DNA of 64,000 nucleotides from CAWBUW01 sp963792075 (GTDB lineage Bacteria; Chloroflexota; Anaerolineae; Anaerolineales; UBA4823): the NCBI GenBank assembly GCA_963792075.1, contig CAWBUW010000012.1, forward strand, positions 496,001 through 560,000, in the 5' to 3' direction. A program made the position numbers and the translations under genes. The notes beneath the pieces were generated by a model that worked only from the letters and a program-made list of their open reading frames with translations, was not told the DNA's origin and ran no database searches. Within the stretch, counting starts at the first letter, position 1, and the number at the start of each line of letters is the position of its first letter. This document shows positions 1 to 9,800 of the stretch, one piece after another.

Positions 1-1207
1 GGTCGCCGATCAACTGATCCTGGTGTGTCCGTTGGCGGTCAGCCAGGTTATCATGCACGCCCTGCCACTGGTGGAAATTAGCCTCCACCATCCAATCAAT
101 CAGCTCTGCCACCTTTTTGTCAATCTTTTGAGGCACATCCGCCACAACATGGTGTTCAAACTCTTGCTGGATGCGTTCTTTGTTGATCAAGTCAAAGATA
201 TGCTGCAGGCGGATCGTATCATCAAAGTACGCCTGACCCCGCTGCTCCATTTCGAGCAAGATATTTTCGATATCTGCCATGCGGAAATTGAAATCACAAC
301 TCATGTCTTGCTGGTACAAATCAAGCTGCGCATCCACATTCTGCAAGCGAGATACATCTTCCTGCAGCAGCCCCAGGCGTTCAGCGGTGATGCGCCCAAA
401 ACGCTCAACCAGGTGCAAGCCCACGCCCAACGGGTTGAGCAGTTTTAGCTTTAGCCGGCTGGCATCGTCCAGTGTATCCTGAATATAGCGTTCCAGCGCC
501 TCAAAACGGCTGGGCCCCCAATTTTGCGGTTCACCCTGCTTGGCGCGCAGCGCCAGGCGCGCACTGACCGTGAACACTTCCGGCTCTACGCCAAACAACT
601 GGCGCGCGTTGGAACGTACGAAATCCTCTACCTGTACCAGCTCTTCTTCCTGCTCCAGGATATCCACCTTATTAATGACAACAACAACTTTCTTGCCCCA
701 CTGGCGGATGAGTTCCAGGAAGGCCCGTTCGCTCTCTGTAAAGGGCCGGTCCACCGAAGTGATGAACAGCACCATATCTGCGCGCGGCACAAACTCCGAA
801 GTGATCGCCTCGTGCTCCCGGATGATGGCATTCGTTCCTGGTGTGTCCACAATACTCATTTCACGCAGCAAATCTGCCGAGCTGTGGATCACAAGGATAT
901 TCCGCCCTTCCACTTGCTGCTCTTGCACATCACCATAACGCAGGATATTGATCTGCGCTGTCGTTGGCGTTACACCTTCTTTAAGCAGGCGTTGGCCGAG
1001 CAGAGCGTTGATCAGCGCACTCTTGCCGGCATTAAATTCACCCACGATCACCAGCAAGAAAAACTCGTCTAGCTGCAAGATGGATTGTGCCAGGCGCTGT
1101 TGATCCTCTTCCGGGGCTCCAAAACGCTCCAGGGCCAGGCGTAGATCGCCCAGGAAACTACGTTCGTCGCGCAACAACACTCGCTGTTCTTCGGACAATA
1201 TCTTCAT
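1..1207 (-). CDS. Dynamin-family GTPase (3' end outside window)
   Basis: The frame is open from an ATG at 1207 to base 1, about 402 codons, so the C-terminus is missing. The G motifs are clear: Walker A GEFNAGKS at residues 56-63, a PTT switch near 81-83, DTPG at 121-124 and NKVD at 179-182. Helical, charged sequence follows, as in the stalk of bacterial dynamin-like proteins. These proteins bind GTP and are thought to remodel or protect membranes; the role here is inferred from family only. The start has an AGGA Shine-Dalgarno about 8 bases upstream. The next gene on the same strand ends 55 bases upstream. Confidence 0.85.
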   Translation of the reverse strand, partial: MKILSEEQRVLLRDERSFLGDLRLALERFGAPEEDQQRLAQSILQLDEFFLLVIVGEFNAGKSALINALLGQRLLKEGVTPTTAQINILRYGDVQEQQVEGRNILVIHSSADLLREMSIVDTPGTNAIIREHEAITSEFVPRADMVLFITSVDRPFTESERAFLELIRQWGKKVVVVINKVDILEQEEELVQVEDFVRSNARQLFGVEPEVFTVSARLALRAKQGEPQNWGPSRFEALERYIQDTLDDASRLKLKLLNPLGVGLHLVERFGRITAERLGLLQEDVSRLQNVDAQLDLYQQDMSCDFNFRMADIENILLEMEQRGQAYFDDTIRLQHIFDLINKERIQQEFEHHVVADVPQKIDKKVAELIDWMVEANFHQWQGVHDNLADRQRTHQDQLIGD

Positions 1208-1262
1208 ACCCTGTCCTTTGGTCTGTACCGGCGCAAAGCATCCCCCCTGCGCCGGCTAAATT

Positions 1263-2327
1263 TTAGCTAATCATTCCATAACGCTTCAACGCGGTGTTCA
1301 GAATTTGGTTAACCAAACTTGTGTGATCCATGCCGATCGCAGCCGCTTCAATCACCAGGTCTGAAATACCCGGCGAGAGCCCCGGCAGCGGATTGATTTC
1401 AAGAATGTACGGCTTGAAGTTGTCGTTTTTATCCAGGCGGAAATCGACCCGCGAGACATCCAATGCACCTGTCACGCGGAAGACTGCGGCTGTCAACCAG
1501 TTCAATTCTTCTACCATCTCCGGGTCAAGCGGCGCCGGGCACAGGTAGGTAAGCTGGTCAGCCAGATCTACCTTCAGGCGGTTGCTATATACTGCATCGG
1601 TTTCCAGGTATGGCTCCAGGTCAACCTCCATGGGCGGCAGGAAAGTAAGGCCGGCTTCAACGCGATGTTCATCCCATTTTACGGGGAGGCGTCGCCCTAC
1701 CGGGCCAATCAAGTTGCCTATCACACCGACAGTTACCTCGCGCCCCTCGATGTACTTTTCCACCAGCGCCGTTTGTTTGTAACGTCCATGAGTATATTCA
1801 ATTTGCTCGCGCAGCTCGGCTTCATTATGGACAATCGACTTGGCCGAAACTCCCATCCCTGTGCCTTCACGGCTGGGCTTGACAAAGAGCGGAAAGCTCA
1901 TATCTTCGCTCAGCGGCTCGTCCATACGCTCGAAAGATTGAAAGGGCGGTGTGGGCAGATCGTGATAAGTCAGCACACGCTTGGTCATCGGTTTATCCAG
2001 CGCCAAAGCCAGGGTCAGCACCCGCGAACCGGTATAGGGGATTTGCAGCATCTCCAATAAAGAAGGGATCTGCGCTTCACGCGCATCGCCGAAGTGGCCT
2101 TCGCAGATATTGAAGCAAATATCCGGTTTGAACCTGGGCAGCGTCTCGATCAGAGACAAATTGCCTTCAAAGAACTCACACTCGTGGCCACCGCTGCGGA
2201 TTGCCTCCACCAGCGCGCCAGCGGTCTTTTCCGAATCCAGATCTGCCCACATATCCTCGGGCATGCCGGGGATTTTGGGTGCATTGGCCTTCAGGTTTGC
2301 CAGCAATGCCACACGGAACTTTTTCAC
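1263..2327 (-). CDS. D-alanine--D-alanine ligase-like ATP-grasp protein
   Basis: This 354-residue protein has the ATP-grasp layout of D-Ala-D-Ala ligases: an N-terminal Rossmann part (ICEGHFGDAREAQIPSLLE), a central KPSREGTGMGV nucleotide loop, EKYIEGREVTVGVIG, and a C-terminal metal and phosphate region with LEINPLPGLSPGISD. It probably joins an amino or carboxylic acid to another substrate with ATP. True Ddl proteins usually read EVNTLPG, so a different substrate is possible. I chose the GTG start at 2327 because AGGA lies 8 bases upstream and family N-termini begin with the strand FRVALLANL; an upstream in-frame start would add 19 unlikely residues. Confidence 0.8.
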   Translation of the reverse strand: MKKFRVALLANLKANAPKIPGMPEDMWADLDSEKTAGALVEAIRSGGHECEFFEGNLSLIETLPRFKPDICFNICEGHFGDAREAQIPSLLEMLQIPYTGSRVLTLALALDKPMTKRVLTYHDLPTPPFQSFERMDEPLSEDMSFPLFVKPSREGTGMGVSAKSIVHNEAELREQIEYTHGRYKQTALVEKYIEGREVTVGVIGNLIGPVGRRLPVKWDEHRVEAGLTFLPPMEVDLEPYLETDAVYSNRLKVDLADQLTYLCPAPLDPEMVEELNWLTAAVFRVTGALDVSRVDFRLDKNDNFKPYILEINPLPGLSPGISDLVIEAAAIGMDHTSLVNQILNTALKRYGMIS

Positions 2328-2445
2328 GATTTTATTCCTCCAGAAGCGAAATATCGTCAGGCAGGGACAGCCTGGTGCTCCCATACCGGATCAGTGGTTT
2401 GATTATAGCGCAGATAGAATAGGGTGCAAGAGATAAACTATCAAA

Positions 2446-2494
2446 AGTATGGGGCATCGACCAGAAGCTGCACTTCTGGTCGATGCCCCATACT
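2446..2494. terminator. Long perfect hairpin (22-bp arms)
   Basis: Arms 2446-2467 and 2473-2494 are perfect inverted repeats around a 5-base loop. The hairpin fills the gap between the glycosyltransferase stop and the ATP-grasp gene. There is no T-tract on either side, so a classical intrinsic terminator is not proven; it may stabilise an mRNA end or terminate with a factor. Confidence 0.6.
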
Positions 2495-2506
2495 CCACAT
2501 ACTCTC

Positions 2507-3229
2507 CTAGAGCGCGCCGTGACGGCGGCGGATTTCAAATACACGCAGCGCGGCCTCTAGCTTCACCCGCATGGTGAGCTTGCTTTTACCGATGCGGCGG
2601 TCCTCAAAATAGATCGGGAGTTCATAGATGCGCAAATGATGTTTCTCTGCCGCATAGCACATTTCTACTTGAAAGATATAGCCGTTCGAGCGGATATTTT
2701 CCAACCCAATCTTGTTCAGAGCGTCTGCCCGCCAGCATTTGAACCCTGCGGTAGCATCTTTGGTTTTCACTCCCAGGCTGAGACGCACCCAGACCGAGTT
2801 GGCCCACCAGCTCAGGAAGCGCCGCCACCAGGACCAGGCGCGGTCGGTACCGCCACCAGGCACATAACGCGAGCCTACCACTACATCATATGCTTCAATC
2901 GCTTGCAGCATAGCGGGCAGATATTCGGGGCTATGTGAGAAATCAGCATCCATCTGGATGATAAAATCTGCCTTTTGCGCCAACGCCCACTGAAAGCCCT
3001 GGAGGTACGCAGTTCCCAAGCCCTGTTTGCCGGCACGGTGTATCACATGAAAACGGCCCGGATGCTGAGCGGCCAGTTCGTCGCCAATTTGACCGGTGCC
3101 GTCGGGCGAGGCATCGTCTACAATTAGGATTTCCAGCCCGTCCACGGATAGTGCAAACAATGCGGAGGTGATCTTAGCAAGGTTATCTGCCTCGTTATAC
3201 GTAGGGATCACTATCATCGTTTTGGGCAT
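2507..3229 (-). CDS. Polyprenol monophosphomannose synthase (GT2, DPM1-like)
   Basis: A family 2 glycosyltransferase of 240 residues that would move a sugar, probably mannose, from a nucleotide donor to a polyprenyl phosphate on the cytoplasmic face. Visible motifs are IPTYNEADN at the N-terminus, VDDASPDGTG, MDADFSHSPE (the DxD-like metal site) and a late RRIGKSKLT. There is no C-terminal membrane segment, so it is the soluble DPM1 type. I place the start at the ATG at 3229, which has AGGA 10 bases upstream. An ATG at 3253 overlaps the preceding stop (TAATG) and could also be used by translational coupling. It is the last gene of a three-gene operon with two membrane glycosyltransferases. 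Confidence 0.85.
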   Translation of the reverse strand: MPKTMIVIPTYNEADNLAKITSALFALSVDGLEILIVDDASPDGTGQIGDELAAQHPGRFHVIHRAGKQGLGTAYLQGFQWALAQKADFIIQMDADFSHSPEYLPAMLQAIEAYDVVVGSRYVPGGGTDRAWSWWRRFLSWWANSVWVRLSLGVKTKDATAGFKCWRADALNKIGLENIRSNGYIFQVEMCYAAEKHHLRIYELPIYFEDRRIGKSKLTMRVKLEAALRVFEIRRRHGAL

Positions 3230-3252
3230 CGTAGCACAATCCTTTTTGGTCA

Positions 3253-4902
3253 TTACGGCGCCGGGTAGCGATAAATCACGCCGTCTTGCAGTTGTGAGGA
3301 TATTTCCAGGCCGCCGAGTAAAGAATCCACACGTTCCTGTGTGCGTTCGCCGTACAATGGGAAAAGCTGCCAGTAAAGCGAGGCAGGGAATATTACCAAC
3401 ACCGCTTTGTGCTGGCGGAAAAGCAATTCGGCGGCGCTATCGCCATCGCCATAACGCAGGAAAGTTTCCAACGGTTGGGAGTTGTAGAGTTCAGTCACAT
3501 CGTAGGCAGGACGGTTGGCCAAAAACAAAAGCGCAGCGCTTTCATTCGAGATCAATCCCAGTCCCGGTTCGAGCGTTTCCACGGCCAGGACCGTCTCCGA
3601 AAGCCGCCAGGTGGGGCTGGTATAGCCCGCACCCTGGGCATGATATTCAGGTAAGATCTGCCAACTCTGGCGGGCGCCATGCAAGATCAGCAGGAACGGC
3701 AAGAGCAGCGCCAGGCCGGCCGACAGTCGCCCCGGCCAACCGCGCAGTCCCAGCGCAATCCAACGCAGCAGCAGCACACTGACCAGCACGCCTGCCAGAT
3801 ACAGAGGCGAGAGCACACGCTCGTTCAGGTCGTTGCGCGGGTAGGCAAACAAATAAGAAAACAAGACCAACCCCAAGAAGGCTCCCGCGAAGATCACAAA
3901 GGCGCTGACCAGGCGCAGCAGCCCTTCTCCAGCAGGCGAGCCGCCGGACAGAGAAGCCCTGCGCCAGCCACCCATCTTCCAAACCACCATCAGCGCCAGC
4001 AAACCCAACACTCCCAGCCCGCCCAGCATCAAGCCACCGCGCAGTGCGTACGAACGCGTCGGCAGCAGCACTTCTGCATAGGGTATCCAGCGCCAGGCCA
4101 TGTCAATCAATACGGCTTTCGTATCCTGGAATTCAGGGCCTAATTCCACCACAAAACGAAAAGAGCGCGCGGCCAGGCTGTGAGTGTCCAGCCAAAGCGG
4201 CACCAACCACAGCGCGCTCAACAGCCCCGCCGGCAGCACCAGCCATAGGATTTCCACCAGGCGCTGCTTCCAGGGGGCGCGGCGGAAAAGGAGCAGCGCC
4301 AGGCACCCTGCGGCTAACCAGGTGACCCCAGGATAACGCGCCAGGAAGCACAGGCCTCCCAACACCCCTGCCAGGAACAACCAGGTACGCCGCGGCTGCT
4401 CCAGGTGCAGCAAGACCAGGAAAAGTACCGGCAAGCCAAGCAGATAGAATAAACTTTCTGTCATCGCCGCGCCGAAAATGGGGATAAACACCGGTGAGAC
4501 CGCCAGAGCGGCGCTGAGCAGCAGCGCCAACACCCCCTGGTGAGTCAGGCGTTCGATCATCGCACCCACCAGCACAACAAACAGCCCAAAAGAGGCCACC
4601 GCCAGCACCCGCGCCCCATCCAAAGGATCGATGCCGGCCAACCCGAGCGCAGCCAGGGTGAGGGGATACAATGGAGGGTGCAGAGTCAGCGGCTGGAAAG
4701 TTCCCCCCGGACCGGGAATACCCAGCCCTCTGCCTGCCAGCAAGCTGCGCGCGCTGAGGATATAGAGCGTCGAATCGCTAAATGAGACCGCGCCCCAGCG
4801 AGTCATGTACGCCACCAGCCAGGCCCCGGCGATGCCCAGTAAGATCAAAGCCAGCCAGGTCCACCCTCGCCAGCGACTTTCACTTTGTCCCATGGTCTTC
4901 AT
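3253..4902 (-). CDS. Membrane glycosyltransferase, GT39/ArnT-like
   Basis: A 549-residue integral membrane protein with roughly a dozen hydrophobic helices. The first outside loop holds FSDSTLYILSARSL with the acidic residue typical of GT-C enzymes, followed by a HPPLYPL motif as in the PMT/ArnT families. Such proteins use polyprenyl-phosphate-linked sugars, which fits the downstream polyprenol-phosphate mannose synthase whose possible ATG overlaps this stop codon. The ATG at 4902 has AAGGGG 8 bases upstream. The acceptor (protein, lipid or glycan) cannot be told from sequence. Confidence 0.75.
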   Translation of the reverse strand: MKTMGQSESRWRGWTWLALILLGIAGAWLVAYMTRWGAVSFSDSTLYILSARSLLAGRGLGIPGPGGTFQPLTLHPPLYPLTLAALGLAGIDPLDGARVLAVASFGLFVVLVGAMIERLTHQGVLALLLSAALAVSPVFIPIFGAAMTESLFYLLGLPVLFLVLLHLEQPRRTWLFLAGVLGGLCFLARYPGVTWLAAGCLALLLFRRAPWKQRLVEILWLVLPAGLLSALWLVPLWLDTHSLAARSFRFVVELGPEFQDTKAVLIDMAWRWIPYAEVLLPTRSYALRGGLMLGGLGVLGLLALMVVWKMGGWRRASLSGGSPAGEGLLRLVSAFVIFAGAFLGLVLFSYLFAYPRNDLNERVLSPLYLAGVLVSVLLLRWIALGLRGWPGRLSAGLALLLPFLLILHGARQSWQILPEYHAQGAGYTSPTWRLSETVLAVETLEPGLGLISNESAALLFLANRPAYDVTELYNSQPLETFLRYGDGDSAAELLFRQHKAVLVIFPASLYWQLFPLYGERTQERVDSLLGGLEISSQLQDGVIYRYPAP

Positions 4903-4914
4903 TTCCCCAACCCC

Positions 4915-5097
4915 TTACGGAAGAAGATAAACGTACTGCTGATCCAGCGCCACAGAAAATTGCAGGCCCAACGCCCGGATCTGTTCATCTACGACGGCAA
5001 AATCAGGATACTGGCGTGAATCCACCAGCACATACTGCACGCCCAATTGGCGCAACAACGCTACCCCTTCGAGGGTGGGGAATTGTTCCAACACCGG
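4915..5097 (-). other. In-frame continuation of the upstream membrane protein after TAA
   Basis: Directly after the TAA at 5098-5100 the same frame stays open for 60 codons to a TAA at 4915-4917. It reads like a real C-terminal domain: PVLEQFPTLEGVALLRQLG, then VQYVLVDSRQYPDF. It ends 12 bases before the next gene, the spacing expected in an operon. I read it as the true 3' end of the gene at 5098-6657, cut off by a nonsense codon, a sequencing error or recoding. Confidence 0.7.
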
Positions 5098-6657
5098 TTA
5101 AATCGCCGCATACTGCGCGGGCTTATTGGCCGAGAAAAAACCGCCAATAAACGGCTTGCCATGCACCAGCGTATTATACACTTGATCCTGATCCTCATTT
5201 TGGCTGGAGGGGAACTGCGCCACTGCCCCCTGACCAGGCTGTTCGGCGAGCCATGCATCCACCGGGCGTGCAGCGATGGGTGCAAATTGCGTATATACGC
5301 CCGGATAAAAATCCAGCACTACCAGCGCCAGCAGCCCAATCGCTGCCCAGGTACGCCAGCGGACAGGCTGGCGAGGCAGCAGCCAGGCCGTGCCCAACCC
5401 GGCCAGCACACTCACAAAAAGAGGTACAAAAAAGCCGAAACGCGCCAGGGCGCGCATTTTGTTATATACGGGGAGATATTGGAACAGGAAATAACCGGGC
5501 AGCGGCAGCGTGATGCCCTGGCGATCAAAGAGTCCTTGCAAGAACGCCGGGAGTGTCAGCACCACCTTCTGGTTCAGCCAGAGCAGGTGCGTGCCCAACG
5601 CCAGGACAAAAGAGACTACCATCGCCCACAGCGCGGGAGTGATTAGATCGGCGGCGACAATTTGCTTGCGCTTCAACCAGGCCAGCAGCGCCAGCACGCC
5701 GCCCACCGCACCCACATATAGAGTAGTCTCTATCCACAAGGAACGGTCGAAATGAGCGCTGATCCATGCTCCCCAAAGAAAATGGTCACTGGAAGGCAGG
5801 ATGAAATCGGTTGGGCTGGCGGCGATACCGCTGGCATAAGCTACCGAACGTGAGGCGAGTCCGCCCTGCTGGTTGAGGACCAGGTAAGGCAGCATGGGGA
5901 TCACCACCAGCGGCAGCGCCAATCCACCCAAAATGAGCAGGTTTTGCCACAGGACAGGGCGCAGCAGGCGGCGGCGCGCCTGCCACATCCACCCGGCGAC
6001 AAAGGCGGCGCTGATGATACCGGTGGTGTAGATGTAATAAGGCGTGGAGCCGCTGATCAGGCCCAGCGACAGCGCGGCGATGAGGGCGGGTTTCCAGGCC
6101 CGGCGTTCGGCGCGCAGCAAGCTGTACAAGCTCCAGAAGTACAGTGGGAACCACTGCGTCGTGGCCTGGTTCAGGTGACCGATCAGGAAACGCGCCATAT
6201 GGTTAGGCAGGAAAGCAAACAAAGTCCCCGACAGCAGCCCGGCCCATTCACTCCCGGTCAGGTGGCGCAGCCACAGATACATGAACCAACCCGAAAGGAT
6301 GAAGCTCAACAGCAGCGCCGCATTATAAGCCCAGGTCGCCCCGCCGATCCAGCTCAACGGCAGCGTATAGAGCATCACCGCCGGCACCGTATCTGTCGCC
6401 GCCAGGCTCCACCCGGCGGGATAATTCAACTGCGAGTTAAAAAAAGGGCTGGTATGGAGTACGAACAGCGCCTGTTGGTACCAGCGTATCAACCAGATGA
6501 AGTAGATATTATCGCCAATCTGCCCCACTACCTCGTCGTGCATACGCCAGATGAGGGGATAGGTAAAAAATACGGTCAGTCCGGTGAAATACAGCCCGGC
6601 CCACCAGGCGGCGTGGCGCTGCAGCGAGCGTTGGAATGTAGAGAACAGTATGTGCAT
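5098..6657 (-). CDS. Polytopic membrane protein, probable GT-C glycosyltransferase, interrupted by in-frame TAA
   Basis: First gene of the lipid-linked glycosylation operon. The 519-residue open part has about 11 membrane helices and early loop motifs typical of bacterial GT-C-like proteins: YPLIWRMHDEVVGQIGDNIY and later LPNHMARFLIGHLNQ. The outside C-terminal domain (VDAWLAEQPGQGAVAQFPSS) is cut at QYAAI by TAA at 5098-5100, although the same frame continues for 60 more codons with family-like sequence. Restored length would be 580 residues. The ATG at 6657 has no strong Shine-Dalgarno. The family assignment is by layout, not by a diagnostic catalytic motif. Confidence 0.65.
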   Translation of the reverse strand: MHILFSTFQRSLQRHAAWWAGLYFTGLTVFFTYPLIWRMHDEVVGQIGDNIYFIWLIRWYQQALFVLHTSPFFNSQLNYPAGWSLAATDTVPAVMLYTLPLSWIGGATWAYNAALLLSFILSGWFMYLWLRHLTGSEWAGLLSGTLFAFLPNHMARFLIGHLNQATTQWFPLYFWSLYSLLRAERRAWKPALIAALSLGLISGSTPYYIYTTGIISAAFVAGWMWQARRRLLRPVLWQNLLILGGLALPLVVIPMLPYLVLNQQGGLASRSVAYASGIAASPTDFILPSSDHFLWGAWISAHFDRSLWIETTLYVGAVGGVLALLAWLKRKQIVAADLITPALWAMVVSFVLALGTHLLWLNQKVVLTLPAFLQGLFDRQGITLPLPGYFLFQYLPVYNKMRALARFGFFVPLFVSVLAGLGTAWLLPRQPVRWRTWAAIGLLALVVLDFYPGVYTQFAPIAARPVDAWLAEQPGQGAVAQFPSSQNEDQDQVYNTLVHGKPFIGGFFSANKPAQYAAI

Positions 6658-6740
6658 GTCAGCCGGATTATAACATTGCCGGGCAGGTGGCTATTATGGA
6701 GATGTGGTTTTTAGCGTTTTATGGAGGATTTGTTAGGACT

Positions 6741-6759
6741 CGAACCTGCGACCAAACGG
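6741..6759 (-). repeat. tRNA-derived 19-bp repeat (possible remnant attachment site)
   Basis: Bases 6741-6759 are identical to 10886-10904 inside the T-arm and variable loop of the CAT tRNA at 10870-10942, in the same orientation; similarity continues a few bases further (TTTGAG versus TTATGAG). No complete tRNA can be folded here. Such a partial direct copy is what site-specific integration into a tRNA leaves behind, but no integrase is present between the copies. Confidence 0.5.
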
Positions 6760-6807
6760 ATTTGAGTTCTATTTCATTCGCATCGCCATGAGGAACCTTT
6801 CAGAATT

Positions 6808-9800
6808 TCATTTCGGCGATCTCCAAAACCGAACGCTGCCGTCATCACCTGCGGATGCCAGATTAAACCCATCGAGAGAAAATACAAGGGCCGTGACTGC
6901 GCCTTGATGCGCCGGGAAAGTGACCAGCCTTTTCCATTCGACCACGTCCAGCAGAGCAATGGAACCGTCGGCCTGCCCAATGGCGACCAGGCGGGCATCC
7001 GGGCTGAAAGCCAGGGCAGTAACCTGTTCGTCTTCCGCCAGAGCCAGGCGTCTAATTTCCATTCCAGCGTCATTCGATAAGACCAGTTCGGGAGGCCCTC
7101 CCCACTGATCTGGCATACCCATCTGCCAATGCTCATCCGGGCTGGCAGCGTGCGGCCCTGATTTTCCATACAAAAATTTGTAATAAGGCCACCGACTCGT
7201 CTCTGTCACGGAAAAAGTCAGCCCAGCCTGGAGCTCATACGTCCAGGTTTGGCCGGGAACCTCAGTGAACAGTTTCTTTCCATCAGCGCTGAAAAAGGCT
7301 CGGAAGAACTCCGGGCGGATCAATCCTTCCCAATAGTGTTCGACAAACAGGTAGTCCAGTTGTTCGGCCAGCACCTGGATCAATTTACCGGTATTGGCAT
7401 CCCAAATGGACATGCGCAGCCGGTTGGAAACGGCCAGCCAATCTCCAGCCGGGCTGGCGGCGAAGATCGTACCGGAGTAGACTGATGTGGTATGAAGCAG
7501 CCCGCCATCCTGAGGATTGAGCGTCCAGGCCGTATTGTTGGCCCAGGCCCGAAGGTTGCCATCCAACCCCCAGACCATCCCGCGGATAGAACCGGTGTGA
7601 GCAGCCAGGCTTTCGACCATCGCTCCACTCGATGTGTTCCACAGAATAACCTGGCCGTCATCGTCTGCAGAGAGCAAGCGGGTACCATCGGGGCTGAAGC
7701 GCAGGCGGTAAAGCGGCGCAGTGTGACCCTCCATCCGAACAATTAGTTTCCCGCTGATCACTTCATACAGGCCAATGTTATGCTCGCTGTCGCCGACAGC
7801 CAACAGGCGGCTATCCGGGCTGAGGGCAGCGGCGGTCACGCGCTGGTGGTAGAGGGTCAGGTTCCCGTCGTGCTCGCTGGTGTACAGGTTAACCTTGAAG
7901 GGGCGGCTCACTTCGGGGTTGATGTCCCATACCCAGGCTGAGCCGCCCGCCGCGCCAACCAGGAACTTCCCATCGGCGCTGAACGACAGGTCGGTGATGG
8001 CAGCATCCGCTCCACCCACGGCGTTGACGATCTTCCCTGTGTAGGTATCCCAAATGCGGACGAAGTGATACGCTCCCAGGCGCGAATCGTATCCATTGAC
8101 GGCAGCCACCAGGCGTCCATCAGGGCTGAAAACCGGCCACTGCGAGGCGTAGATGCTGTAGAGCGTGGTAATTGGCTGGCTGGCGGCCAGATCATAGCTG
8201 TGTAAATTGCCATCCGCATCGCCATAGACCAGCAGATTGCCCGCCGGATGGATGCGAACGGGGCCAACACCGGCCAGGTCGGCCAGTTGGGTGTTGGTGG
8301 ATAGATTCCAGACCTGCACGCTCTGGCTGATCACCCCGGCAGCCAGGATATCGCCGCCAGGCAGTTGCGCCAGCAATTCGGCTTCCATATCAGCAGGCCA
8401 GTGAGTCACTTCGGTCAGAGTGTTCCCGCCAAAGGCGAAGACTCCCTGCGGACCGGTCGTCAGCAGCGTGAGAGGGGCGCTGGCCCAAATCATCTCACTC
8501 AGCCTGCCGCGTCCAAAGCGAGCCGTTTCGGTGATTTGCGTGGCGTTGGCCGTCGAAATAGCCCCGGCCGGCAATGTCGGCAGGTTGGGCAGGATAAATG
8601 AGGTGGTCGGCTCAGGCGTATCGATAGTATATACGCTCCAAGGGGTTGACGTGGGTGGTGGGGCGGCGGGAGTAAAATCGGCCTGCCGGGCAGCCGAGGC
8701 GATTGCTGAAATATCCCAAAACTGCGCCCTGCCATTGTTCCCGACGGCCAGCGTGGTGTTATTGGGGCTGATCGCCAGGCCGGGCAGGCTGATCTCTAGC
8801 GGCATCCAATCGAGAAGGTCGCCAGTGACGGTTTTCCAGAAATAGAGGTGATCTTCGCTCTGCGTGATCAGCAGGCTGCCATCGGGGCTGAGGCGCAGCG
8901 GCTCGGTTTCTCGCGCCAGGGTGGGCAGTTTGAACATCTTACCGGTCTCGAGGTTCCACAATTCAACCCAGTAGCCGCTGTCATCGTAATTACTACGAGC
9001 AAAAAGTGGGCCGTTGAGCGCCGTGGCGCTGAAGGCGTTGGGGTCAACCCTGGGCAAGTCGAGATGCCTGACCAGTTTACCAGTGGCCGTGTCCCAAATT
9101 TGGGTGCTGCAATTGCGATTGATCACGGCATACAGGTGTTTGCCATCTGCTGAGAACGAAACGCGTGTGGCATAGGCCGGGGCCACCGGCTGGGCCATAC
9201 GGATCACATTTCTTGCGCTGGCAACGTCCCAAATTTCGATGCCGTTGCCGTTCCCGAAGGCGATCTGGCGGCTATCTGGCGAGAAAGCGATGCCCTGCCC
9301 GGTGCACACACCCGCTCCGATGCCGGGGCCGATCCCGCCGCCCGATGCATAGTACACCTGCCCGGCTTCGAGCAAATTGCTGGTCAGGTTCAGCAGTACG
9401 CCGCCGGTGTGCGTGTCCCAGACCACGATGTCGCCAGCGTCATAAATTTGAGCCAGCCGGCTTCCATCGGGACTAAAAGCCCAGCCAATTGCCCTATCGT
9501 CATTAACATTTTCGATGGAAAGGATAACTTTCTGCGTGTTGACATCCCATAACTGCACACTTTCTCCACCAATTGCCAGCGTTTGTCCATCCGGGCTGAA
9601 GAGCACACTGCTGCCATCGGCGTAGCCTTGCTGGTGCATCGAGACAATGAATGGATCGGGGGTGCTTTCGGGCGTGACCAGGGTGTGGATGGTACCGTTG
9701 GCGAGATCGAATACCTGATCGGGATGATCGTCCAGAGTTATTACAATCCGGCGGCTGTCGGTACTGAAGCGCAGGCGAGTGATGCGATCACTAAAGCCGG

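Noticed and set aside
8499..8735. Short minus and plus frames inside the WD40 gene
   Set aside because: Shadows of the propeller gene without family motifs.
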